Positions 1 through 5,862 of a DNA stretch of 8,456 nt are shown here, in pieces. A program made the position numbers and the translations under genes. The notes under the pieces were generated by a model, which saw nothing but the letters and a program-made list of their open reading frames with translations, did no database searches and had not been told where the DNA came from. The stretch spans positions 1-8,456 of the forward strand of contig CASECL010000043.1 in assembly GCA_949286445.1 (NCBI GenBank), given 5' to 3'. This DNA comes from an uncultured bacterium (GTDB lineage: Bacteria; Verrucomicrobiota; Lentisphaeria; Victivallales; Victivallaceae). Each line of letters opens with the position of its first letter. The first letter of the stretch is position 1.

Positions 1-1018
1 CCAGCACCATCAGCAACCCGTAGCCGACATCCCCGATAATCATGGCACTGAATATGGCAAAAAACACCAGCACTGCCGCGCTGACATCAATTTCATCGTA
101 TCCCGGAGAAATGCCGAGGAAAGTAAAAAGCGGCTGTACCACTCTTGCCCAGCGCGGGATTTTCACCAAAGTAGGCACCTGATCCCCATCTTCAGGGTCG
201 CTGATCATAACGCCCCAGCCATTTTTCTCTGCCGCATCCCGGAGCATCTTCTCGTCATCGGCGGGAATAAATCCTCCCAGTGCCAGGATCTGACCATATT
301 CCGCCATGCGGTCGGCCGCGGCGGCAAAGTCGATCTTCTCCTCCAGCACATGAGAATATTCCACCAGTGCCGGCCGGCATGCGGCCAGCTGATCCAGACG
401 TCCGGATATTTTCTCCAGTTCGTCACGTACGGTATTGTATTGGCTCCGTATTTTCACCGGGGAAATGTCCACGCCGGGAACCTGAGCCAGCGGCAGAGTT
501 TTTTTGTCAATATCCGCCAGAGACACTACTGCAAAACGGCATATTCCCCCTTCGCTGGAAAGCAGTTCCACCGCCGCGTCGGGATATTTTTCCTTAACCT
601 CTTCCATCTGCTTGCGCTTGGATGAACAAAGGTAAATATGAATACCCTTTTCCTTGCGCAATTTTTTTATCATATCGCCGTCAAAATCGCCCCAGACATC
701 CAGCAGGTTCAGGTTTTTTGCCAGTTTGGCAGACTGTTTCTGGAGTTCATCCTGCCGCAGGGAAAGTTCGCCGAGCTCATGGCAAACTGCCTCCGCGTCA
801 ATCCGGACATCATTATTTTCCGGCATATTTCTTTCATCCAGCGCGTTGATATACTTAAGCAATTCAACGTGGTTTCTTTTCAAGTCAGCATAACTGCCGG
901 AAGGAGCGGCAACCCGCCCGGAAAGATGCATCACCCCCAGCTGCTGCAGCTGGGTCAACGCTTTTTCCCGGTCTGACGCCAGAACCAGCAGAGTCACTTT
1001 CTTCATCGGTACAATCAT
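1..1018 (-). CDS. atpI: V-type ATP synthase subunit I, N-terminal part (runs off the left edge)
   Basis: This is the membrane stator subunit (subunit a/I) of a V/A-type ion-translocating ATPase. Its soluble N-terminal arm contacts the peripheral stalk and its C-terminal membrane domain forms the ion path. Reading the minus strand from ATG at 1018 gives 339 codons without a stop. The protein begins MIVPMKKVTLLVL, the usual opening of this family. Charged, heptad-like stretches follow around residues 90-105 and 200-230. At residues 318-339 the first membrane helix appears, with the family signature GDVGYG. The family is normally about 600-700 residues, so roughly half is present. A GGAGAG ribosome site lies 7 bases before the ATG. 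The gene is divergent from guaB with its own upstream region, so subunit I may be promoter-proximal in its operon. The family call is confident; the rest of the ATPase operon is outside the window. The symbol ntpI is also used. Confidence 0.93.
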   Translation of the reverse strand, partial: MIVPMKKVTLLVLASDREKALTQLQQLGVMHLSGRVAAPSGSYADLKRNHVELLKYINALDERNMPENNDVRIDAEAVCHELGELSLRQDELQKQSAKLAKNLNLLDVWGDFDGDMIKKLRKEKGIHIYLCSSKRKQMEEVKEKYPDAAVELLSSEGGICRFAVVSLADIDKKTLPLAQVPGVDISPVKIRSQYNTVRDELEKISGRLDQLAACRPALVEYSHVLEEKIDFAAAADRMAEYGQILALGGFIPADDEKMLRDAAEKNGWGVMISDPEDGDQVPTLVKIPRWARVVQPLFTFLGISPGYDEIDVSAAVLVFFAIFSAMIIGDVGYGLLMVL

Positions 1019-1025
1019 AATAAAA

Positions 1026-1031
1026 CTCTCC
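1026..1031 (-). promoter_or_regulatory. Ribosome binding site of the V-ATPase subunit I gene
   Basis: GGAGAG on the minus strand lies 7 bases upstream of the ATG at 1018. It supports the MIVPMKK start over the internal Met five residues in, which has no such site. Confidence 0.6.
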
Positions 1032-1068
1032 GTCGGCTTTGCCCGTTTGATAAAATTACACCCGTTAT

Positions 1069-1097
1069 AACTTACCTCCGCAACGCCGATTTGTCAA
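1069..1097 (-). promoter_or_regulatory. Possible sigma-70-type promoter for the V-ATPase gene
   Basis: On the minus strand a perfect TTGACA -35 hexamer (1092-1097) is followed, after 17 bases, by TAAGTT (1069-1074), a poor match to TATAAT. A better-looking TTATAA occurs at 1065-1070, but it is about 21 bases from the -35. The -35 is convincing and the -10 is not, so this is tentative. It would give a leader of about 45 bases. Confidence 0.3.
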
Positions 1098-1137
1098 ATC
1101 TCCCCCTGATATTTTCTGCAAAAAAAGAAAAATTCAA

Positions 1138-1166
1138 TTGAAAAAAACATGTTTCAGGTGTAAATT
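1138..1166 (+). promoter_or_regulatory. Possible guaB promoter with a palindrome in the spacer
   Basis: TTGAAA (1138-1143, 5 of 6 to the -35 consensus) is followed after 17 bases by TAAATT (1161-1166, 4 of 6 to the -10). A perfect 10-base palindrome, AAACATGTTT, occupies 1145-1154 between them, where a repressor would block polymerase. Predicted by eye only. The whole 1019-1218 gap is AT-rich and holds no credible gene. Confidence 0.35.
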
Positions 1167-1205
1167 ATGACGGTATATAGCAACAGTTAAATTAAACGAT
1201 TTTTT

Positions 1206-1210
1206 GGAGA
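1206..1210 (+). promoter_or_regulatory. Ribosome binding site that decides the guaB start
   Basis: GGAGA sits 8 bases before ATG 1219, normal spacing. It is only 2 bases before ATG 1213, and it overlaps the TTG at 1204, so those two upstream starts are unlikely. Confidence 0.6.
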
Positions 1211-1218
1211 ACATGCAA

Positions 1219-2718
1219 ATGGAAAGATTTATCGACCGATTTATGAAAGCTTTTCCGTTTGAAGGTATCACCTTCGACGACATTTCACTGGTCACCCGCT
1301 ACGCTGACTTTCTGCCCCATGACGCAAATTTAAGCAGTTATTTTTCACGCAACGTCAAGTTGAACATCCCCTTTGCCAGTGCGGCAATGGATACTGTAAC
1401 CGAAAGCAAAATGGCCATCGCCATGGCGCGCATGGGCGGTATCGGCATCATCCATAAAAATCTTTCCATCGAACGCCAGGTGGAAGAAGTCCGCAAAGTG
1501 AAATACTATCTGAACGGAATCATTAAAAACCCGATCGTATTTCATGCCGATCAGACGGTGGCGGAAATGCTGCGGATAAAGAAAAACAACAATTACTCAT
1601 TTTCCGGATTTCCCATTGTTGATTCGGAAGGCCGGCCGGTGGGAATAATTTCAGCCCGTGATATTAAGTTTCTTTCTGATTACAGTGTAAAAATCGGTGA
1701 TGTGATGACCGCCAATCCAGTGGTGGCCTCTGACTCCATTCCCATGCACGAGGCCTATCGCATCATGTGTGAAAAGAAAGTCGGCAAACTTCCGATCGTG
1801 GATAAATCCGGCCGGCTTACCGGTCTTTACAGCTTTCTGGATGTGAAAACCCTGATGGCCAATGAAGAACCGGATTACAACCGTGATTCTCATCACCGTC
1901 TCCGGGTGGGTGCCGCAGTCGGCACCTATGACGAGGAACGTATCTGCGCCCTGGTGGATGCCGGAGTGGACGTTCTGGTAGTGGACACCGCCCACGGTCA
2001 CAGCAAAGGCGTGATTGAAACCGTAGCCTGGATAAAGAAAAATCTGGGTTCAAGAGTGGACGTGGTCGGCGGCAATATCGCAACTTCAGAAGCGGCAAAA
2101 GCTCTGGCCGATGCCGGAGCTGACGGTATCAAAGTGGGTATCGGACCCGGATCAATATGCACCACCCGGGTGGTCGCCGGTGTGGGAGTACCGCAGGTAA
2201 CTGCCATTTACAACGTTGTTTCCGCAGTGCCGCGTGATCTTCCGGTTATCGCAGATGGCGGTATAAAGTATTCCGGTGATGTAGCCAAAGCTATTGCGGT
2301 GGGTGCTGCGTCTGTAATGATGGGTTCAGCCCTGGCCGGAACGCTGGAAAGCCCGGGAGAAACCATTTTGCACAATGGCCGCAGTTATGTGGCTTACCGC
2401 GGCATGGGCAGTCTTGAAGCGATGAAAACCGGCAAAGGCAGCCGGGAACGTTACGGTCAGGATGATGTTGATGACGATAGAAAGCTGGTGCCGCAGGGTA
2501 TTGAAGGCATGGTACCGTTCCGGGGTTCGGTGGAAAATGTGGTGTTTCAGTTTGCCGGCGGCCTGCGTTATGCATTCGGCTACTGCGGCGGAAAAACTGT
2601 ACGGGAATTTCAGGACAATGCCCAGTTTGTCCGGGTATCTCTGGCCGGTCTGAAAGAAGCTCATCCCCACGATGTCACGCTGCTCAAAGACGCGCCGAAT
2701 TATTCCGGAAACAATTGA
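1219..2718 (+). CDS. guaB: Inosine-5'-monophosphate dehydrogenase
   Basis: Oxidises IMP to XMP with NAD+, the committed step of guanine nucleotide synthesis, in the cytoplasm. From ATG 1219 it has 499 residues, the normal length for a CBS-containing bacterial enzyme. The TIM barrel opens with the GITFDDISL motif. It is interrupted by two CBS domains at about residues 103-152 and 158-209, which in this family bind adenine or guanine nucleotides and adjust activity. The barrel then resumes with DTAHGHS (256-262), the catalytic loop GPGSICTTR with nucleophile Cys314, the phosphate-binding DGGIKYSGD (346-354), YRGMGS (393-398), and the flap Arg411-Tyr412 that acts as the water-activating dyad. 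All key residues are intact. It is the first gene of a probable four-gene plus-strand operon, with the HD-hydrolase gene 27 bases downstream and no terminator between. In-frame starts at 1204 (TTG) and 1213 (ATG) are possible but badly placed relative to the ribosome site. Confidence 0.97.
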   Translation: MERFIDRFMKAFPFEGITFDDISLVTRYADFLPHDANLSSYFSRNVKLNIPFASAAMDTVTESKMAIAMARMGGIGIIHKNLSIERQVEEVRKVKYYLNGIIKNPIVFHADQTVAEMLRIKKNNNYSFSGFPIVDSEGRPVGIISARDIKFLSDYSVKIGDVMTANPVVASDSIPMHEAYRIMCEKKVGKLPIVDKSGRLTGLYSFLDVKTLMANEEPDYNRDSHHRLRVGAAVGTYDEERICALVDAGVDVLVVDTAHGHSKGVIETVAWIKKNLGSRVDVVGGNIATSEAAKALADAGADGIKVGIGPGSICTTRVVAGVGVPQVTAIYNVVSAVPRDLPVIADGGIKYSGDVAKAIAVGAASVMMGSALAGTLESPGETILHNGRSYVAYRGMGSLEAMKTGKGSRERYGQDDVDDDRKLVPQGIEGMVPFRGSVENVVFQFAGGLRYAFGYCGGKTVREFQDNAQFVRVSLAGLKEAHPHDVTLLKDAPNYSGNN

Positions 2719-2729
2719 CCGTTTAGTCA

Positions 2730-2745
2730 GGTGAGGTAAATCACC
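2730..2745 (+). promoter_or_regulatory. Small hairpin overlapping the ribosome site of the HD-domain gene
   Basis: GGTGA (2730-2734) and TCACC (2741-2745) are perfect inverted repeats with a 6-base loop, GGTAAA. They end directly against the ATG at 2746. The Shine-Dalgarno sequence AGGTGAGG (2729-2736) lies in the left arm and loop. The fold would hide part of it and could damp translation of the HD gene relative to guaB. The 5-bp stem is short, so any effect is an inference. Confidence 0.4.
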
Positions 2746-3492
2746 ATGGATCTGCGGGGAAAATTCTTTGCCTTGGCTGATTCATTTCTGGACGGCAGAG
2801 AGGAAAACGACTGCAATATCAAGCTGAAAAAACAGCACACTTTGCGGGTAGCTGCCGCGGCGGAAAAGATCGCCACGGCAGAAAAATTGACGGAAGAAGA
2901 ACATATTTGTTCACTCTATTCTGCCTGGCTGCACGATGTTTCCCGGTTTGAACAGTTCAGACGTTTCGGCACATTCAATGACGGAGCCAGTTTCGACCAT
3001 GGTGAACGTTCAGCAGAGCTGGTGGAAGAACGGGGTTTTATCCGGAATTTACCCCAGGAACAACAGCAGGCTGTCATCTTTGCTGTAAAAAGTCACAACA
3101 AACGTGAACTGCCCCCTCCCCCGTCCGGGCTGGCAGAAACGGCGGCAAAAATTGTCCGTGATGCGGATAAACTGGATATTTTCCGGGTGTTGCTGGATTA
3201 TCTGGACAAACCGGATAATCCGGCGGTGATCTGGGGATTGCCGGAAAGCAGCGAGGTTACTCCGGAGGTAGCGGCGGCTCTTTTGCAGGGCAGGTGTCCG
3301 GATAACCGGTATTTTGCCAGCCGGCTGGATTTTCTCATTTCCAAGGCCGGATGGGTATTTGACCTCAACACCAGATGTGCCAAAGATATTTTCCGGCAGA
3401 AGGAGTTTTTGCAGAAACTGGAGAAACAACTTCCGGAGACACCATTAACTGAGAAAATATTTCTCAAGGCAAATGAAGATTTGAAGCGGTGA
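2746..3492 (+). CDS. HD-domain metal-dependent phosphohydrolase, substrate unknown
   Basis: A 248-residue soluble protein of the HD superfamily, whose members use bound divalent metal to hydrolyse phosphate esters or nucleotides. The metal ligands are visible in order: His31 (KKQHTLRVA), the His63-Asp64 pair (WLHDVSRF), His85 (FDHGERS), His117 (KSHNKR) and Asp139 in RDADKLDIF. The extra histidines beyond the minimal H-HD-D set suggest a two-metal or expanded site. About 100 residues follow the HD core without a motif I recognise. It has no signal peptide, membrane segment or sensor domain. It lies 27 bases after guaB and 4 bases before the first YeeE-like gene, so it is probably co-transcribed with both. 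The guaB link makes a purine nucleotide substrate plausible but unproven. The RelA/SpoT and dGTPase families were considered; length and motif spacing do not clearly fit either. Confidence 0.85.
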   Translation: MDLRGKFFALADSFLDGREENDCNIKLKKQHTLRVAAAAEKIATAEKLTEEEHICSLYSAWLHDVSRFEQFRRFGTFNDGASFDHGERSAELVEERGFIRNLPQEQQQAVIFAVKSHNKRELPPPPSGLAETAAKIVRDADKLDIFRVLLDYLDKPDNPAVIWGLPESSEVTPEVAAALLQGRCPDNRYFASRLDFLISKAGWVFDLNTRCAKDIFRQKEFLQKLEKQLPETPLTEKIFLKANEDLKR

Positions 3493-3496
3493 AATA

Positions 3497-4096
3497 ATGA
3501 ATTGGAATTTTTTCAAGTCCAAATGGAGCGGATTTTCCGGCGGTATTGTGCTGGCATTGGTTTTCATGCTGGCACTTTTTCTCTTTGGTGAAATGCCGGG
3601 ACTTGGAGACGGCATGAAAATACTCTCCCGTTACTGCAAAGATGCGGTGGATTACGGTGAACTTGACCGGTTGCCTCCGCTGGACTGGGAGGTAGGACTG
3701 ATTATCGGACTTTTCATCGGCGGATTGGCAGGAACACTGGCTTCAGGCGAATTCAAGTTCATGTTCTTCAATGAAGACGGCGGACCTTTTTCCGGAGCGG
3801 TAACGAAAACCGTGCTGGTTGGAATACTGGGCGGGGCTTTGATGACGGTAGCGGTTCAATTGGCGGGAAACAGTGTTTTCGGCTTTATTGCTGAAGCATG
3901 CGAATCCAGCTCCGGAGCGTGGCTGTTTATTCTGGTTATGACGGTCAGCGCATCGGCTTTTACGCTGGTTTTCGGCGGAGGTTCAGGCAGCGGCGGCGGA
4001 AGTTCCACCGGAAGCGATACAGCCGGGAAATCAGCTAAAACGGCTAAAGCAAGTGCATCACGCGGCGGCAGAAGAGGAAAAGGAGGCGAAAAATGA
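3497..4096 (+). CDS. YeeE/YedE-like membrane protein, first half of a split pair
   Basis: A 199-residue membrane protein with hydrophobic segments at about residues 14-30, 64-82, 101-121 and 141-159. The block from GLFIGGLAGTLASGEFKF (71-88) through GGALMTVAVQLAG (112-124) to GAWLFILVMTV (140-150) matches the layout of the N-terminal partner of two-gene YeeE/YedE (sulfur transport) proteins. In that family the segment after LAG normally reads GCTSG; here it reads NSVFG, so the cysteine thought to handle thiosulfate is absent. Cys47 and Cys135 are present but elsewhere. Residues 160-199 form a Gly/Ser-rich, then Lys/Arg-rich low-complexity tail, probably cytoplasmic. It starts 4 bases after the HD gene, with GGTGA across that gene's stop codon as a weak ribosome site, and its TGA overlaps the next ATG. 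The family assignment is by remembered motif pattern, and transport of thiosulfate is doubtful. Confidence 0.7.
   Translation: MNWNFFKSKWSGFSGGIVLALVFMLALFLFGEMPGLGDGMKILSRYCKDAVDYGELDRLPPLDWEVGLIIGLFIGGLAGTLASGEFKFMFFNEDGGPFSGAVTKTVLVGILGGALMTVAVQLAGNSVFGFIAEACESSSGAWLFILVMTVSASAFTLVFGGGSGSGGGSSTGSDTAGKSAKTAKASASRGGRRGKGGEK
4081..4086 (+). promoter_or_regulatory. Strong ribosome binding site inside the end of the first YeeE-like gene
   Basis: AGGAGG ends 6 bases before ATG 4093. That ATG overlaps the upstream TGA as ATGA, so the second membrane gene has its own strong site and is also placed for translational coupling. The site itself encodes part of the basic Gly-rich tail of the upstream protein. 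Confidence 0.75.
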
Positions 4097-4650
4097 CCGG
4101 TCCATTGGATATTCCCGGAAACTGGAAACTGCTTGTCGGGGTATTCTTCGGCATTATTTACGGTTTTGTGCTGGCCAAGAGCGGTATCTGCCAGCGCACG
4201 GCGGTAAAAGATTTTTTGGCTTTCCGTTCTTCGCTGGTATTGAAAACTGTATTCACTGCGCTGGCAGCGGGAATGATACTCTTTTTTTTCTTCCGTTACA
4301 TGCGTCTGGTGGAACTGCGGATCGGAGAAAGTTATCTCTGGGGATCGCTGATTGGCGGGCTGTTTGCCGGGGGTGCGCTGGCTCTGACCGGCCTTACCCC
4401 GATGGGTGCTCTCATCTCAATTGCCGGCGGCAGGATTTACGCCGTCTGGTTCTTTGTCGGTATGCTCATAGCTACTCCAGTGGTCAAGGCGGTGGAAAGT
4501 TTCCTGGATAAATCGGTTTATCAATGGAGCGATGAAGAACTCGGAGCTTTTTATGAAGGATATTTCTTTGACTGGAGCAATCCGGTTATCTACATTGCCG
4601 GCGGATTATTGATTTTTGCTGTTGCCTCTCACTTCACAATGAAAGAATAG
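4093..4650 (+). CDS. YeeE/YedE-like membrane protein, second half of a split pair
   Basis: A 185-residue membrane protein with hydrophobic segments at about residues 11-28, 48-68, 82-106, 110-136 and 164-180. The opening GFVLAKSGICQRTAVKDF (24-41) fits the YeeE/YedE motif of the type GF-x3-S/A-G-F-C, and Cys33 is kept. The later segment LTGLTPMGALISIAGGR (98-114) sits where the family normally has GGYCPGT followed by a glycine-rich turn. The cysteine of that motif is replaced (LTPMG). A polar loop (about 137-162) with several acidic residues precedes the last helix. The ATGA overlap with the preceding gene argues that the two products form one complex. YeeE/YedE proteins import thiosulfate or pass sulfur to partner proteins. 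With only one of three expected cysteines across the pair, the substrate here is uncertain. Confidence 0.72.
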   Translation: MTGPLDIPGNWKLLVGVFFGIIYGFVLAKSGICQRTAVKDFLAFRSSLVLKTVFTALAAGMILFFFFRYMRLVELRIGESYLWGSLIGGLFAGGALALTGLTPMGALISIAGGRIYAVWFFVGMLIATPVVKAVESFLDKSVYQWSDEELGAFYEGYFFDWSNPVIYIAGGLLIFAVASHFTMKE

Positions 4651-4700
4651 ACTCTTTCCCGATACAGCATTCACATTGGAAATCTGCTGTCCGGCGGCTG

Positions 4701-4732
4701 TTTCAGAAAATGATATATCAAATAATCTGAAA
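4701..4732. repeat. Nested inverted repeats, candidate operator upstream of the SDR gene
   Basis: TTTCAGA (4701-4707) and TCTGAAA (4726-4732) form a perfect 7-base inverted repeat. Inside lies a perfect 10-base palindrome, TGATATATCA (4711-4720), with its centre one base from that of the outer pair. It lies about 90 bases before the SDR start, upstream of any likely promoter. It is AT-rich with no T-tract after it, so it looks more like a protein site than a terminator. No function is shown. The rest of the 171-base gap (4651-4821) holds no credible gene. Confidence 0.4.
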
Positions 4733-4749
4733 ATCAATCGGATTATAAC

Positions 4750-4778
4750 TTGCATTTCTCTTCCGGTAAAGCTACATT
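4750..4778 (+). promoter_or_regulatory. Weak candidate promoter for the SDR/aldolase unit
   Basis: TTGCAT (4750-4755) and TACATT (4773-4778) are 17 bases apart in an AT-rich region downstream of the nested palindromes. They match the consensus hexamers at 3 and 4 of 6 positions. A promoter is expected in this gap, but this exact choice is a guess. Confidence 0.2.
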
Positions 4779-4821
4779 AAGCAAAATTTTGTTATTTTAA
4801 TGGCAAAAAGGACTATTAAAA

Positions 4822-5856
4822 ATGCTTTATCCGGAACGCATTGATTCAGAAGAAAAACTTGACTCCATTCTTACCGAACCATCCACGAAGCTGGTGGAAT
4901 TAATGAAAAATCTTGACGGCGATATCGCTATTCCCGGCGTGGCGGGGAAAATGGGAGTAAGTCTGGCAATTCAGGCAGTTAAGGCAATCAGGTTATCCGG
5001 AGTGAAGAAAAAAGTTTACGGTATTGCCAGATTTTCTTCTTCTGAAGCCAAGGAGATGCTGGAGCAGTCCGGGGTGACAACCATCGCCTGCGATCTTCTG
5101 AACCGCAAAGCGGTATCTGAACTGCCAAAAGTAAAAAATGTGATTTTCATGGCGGGGCGTAAATTCGGTACAGAAGGCAGTGAACCGGATACCTGGGCAA
5201 TGAATACGCTTGCTCCGGCATTCTGTGCTGAACACTTTACCAATTCCAGAATGGTGGTGTTTTCCACCGGATGTGTATATCCGCTGCGCCGGGTAGCAGA
5301 GGGGGGATGCACCGAAGATGTCCCGCCGGAACCGATTGGGGAATATTCTCAATCCTGTCTCGGACGGGAGCGGATTTTCGAATATTACGCAAAAAAATCC
5401 GGCATAAAACTTTTGCTTTTCCGGCTGAATTACTCCATTGCGCTGCGTTACGGAGTTCTGTGTGACATCGGCAAACCGGTTCGGGAGGATCGGCCGGTGG
5501 ATAGCAGCGTGGGATACTTCAACGCCATCTGGCAGGGAGATGCCACTGCGGCGGCACTGCTTTCGCTTCAACTGACCAACGATCCGCCGGAAATACTTAA
5601 TGTTACCGGGCCGGAAACCGTGTCAGTGGAATATGCGGCAAGAAAAATGGCGGAAATCATGGGAAAAAAGGCTGTATTCAAAGGCGAACCGGGAGATTTA
5701 GGGTATCTCAGTAATGCATCAAAGATGGTAAAACTCTTCGGCCCGCCGCGGATGACAATTGATGAACTTATACAGCATCAGGCGGAATGGCTGTCATGCG
5801 GCGGCAAAGTAATCAATAAACCGACTCATTTTGAAGTCAATAACGGAAAGTTCTGA
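4822..5856 (+). CDS. NAD(P)-binding extended SDR (epimerase/dehydratase-like) with a YxxxC active site
   Basis: A 344-residue cytoplasmic protein. About 33 residues precede a Rossmann fold that starts DIAIPGVAGKMG (Gly39, Gly42, Gly45, the GxxGxxG dinucleotide loop). Then come Asp91 after strand 4, AGR (111-113), the strand-5 motif STGCVYP (148-154), and a Tyr175 motif that reads EYSQSCLGRERIFEYY. Extended SDRs normally have Tyr-x3-Lys; here the Lys position is Cys179. RLNYS (201-205) and a C-terminal substrate-binding part follow. AAGGA lies 9 bases before the ATG. The aldolase-family gene begins 6 bases after its stop, so the two probably share a transcript and a pathway, such as oxidation, epimerisation or dehydration of a sugar or sugar acid followed by aldol cleavage. 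I recall related SDRs with an N-terminal lead-in and SCLGRE from other PVC bacteria, so the Cys may be a subfamily trait rather than damage. The exact reaction is unknown. Confidence 0.8.
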   Translation: MLYPERIDSEEKLDSILTEPSTKLVELMKNLDGDIAIPGVAGKMGVSLAIQAVKAIRLSGVKKKVYGIARFSSSEAKEMLEQSGVTTIACDLLNRKAVSELPKVKNVIFMAGRKFGTEGSEPDTWAMNTLAPAFCAEHFTNSRMVVFSTGCVYPLRRVAEGGCTEDVPPEPIGEYSQSCLGRERIFEYYAKKSGIKLLLFRLNYSIALRYGVLCDIGKPVREDRPVDSSVGYFNAIWQGDATAAALLSLQLTNDPPEILNVTGPETVSVEYAARKMAEIMGKKAVFKGEPGDLGYLSNASKMVKLFGPPRMTIDELIQHQAEWLSCGGKVINKPTHFEVNNGKF

Positions 5857-5862
5857 GCTGAT

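Noticed and set aside
368..379. Perfect 12-base palindrome TGCCGGCCGGCA
   Set aside because: It lies inside subunit I codons (Cys-Arg-Pro-Ala) in CCGG-rich DNA, so it is explained by composition.
280..976. Several plus-strand open frames of 75-112 codons across the subunit I gene
   Set aside because: They lie antisense to a continuous minus-strand frame with clear V-ATPase similarity, and their translations are rich in Pro/Arg/His with no recognisable family.
1204..1218. Longer guaB reading frame starting at TTG 1204 or ATG 1213
   Set aside because: The GGAGA ribosome site overlaps or abuts these codons, and only ATG 1219 has normal spacing.
1019..1218. Riboswitch or tRNA in the intergenic regions
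   Set aside because: Neither this gap nor 4651-4821 or 6931-7022 shows a cloverleaf, a T-loop GTTCRA motif or a recognisable riboswitch core.
4053..4511. A 152-codon plus-strand frame overlapping both YeeE-like genes
   Set aside because: The overlapped frames show membrane helices and family motifs, while this one reads as Cys/Arg-rich nonsense without a ribosome site.
4664..4690. ACAGCA/TGCTGT hairpin just after the second YeeE-like gene as a terminator
   Set aside because: The stem is only 6 bp with a 15-base loop and is followed by GC-rich sequence, not a T-tract. It may still slow polymerase, but it is not a supportable intrinsic terminator.
4993..5571. A 192-codon minus-strand open frame opposite the SDR gene
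   Set aside because: It is a mirror frame of a well-supported gene; its translation has no domain and no ribosome site.
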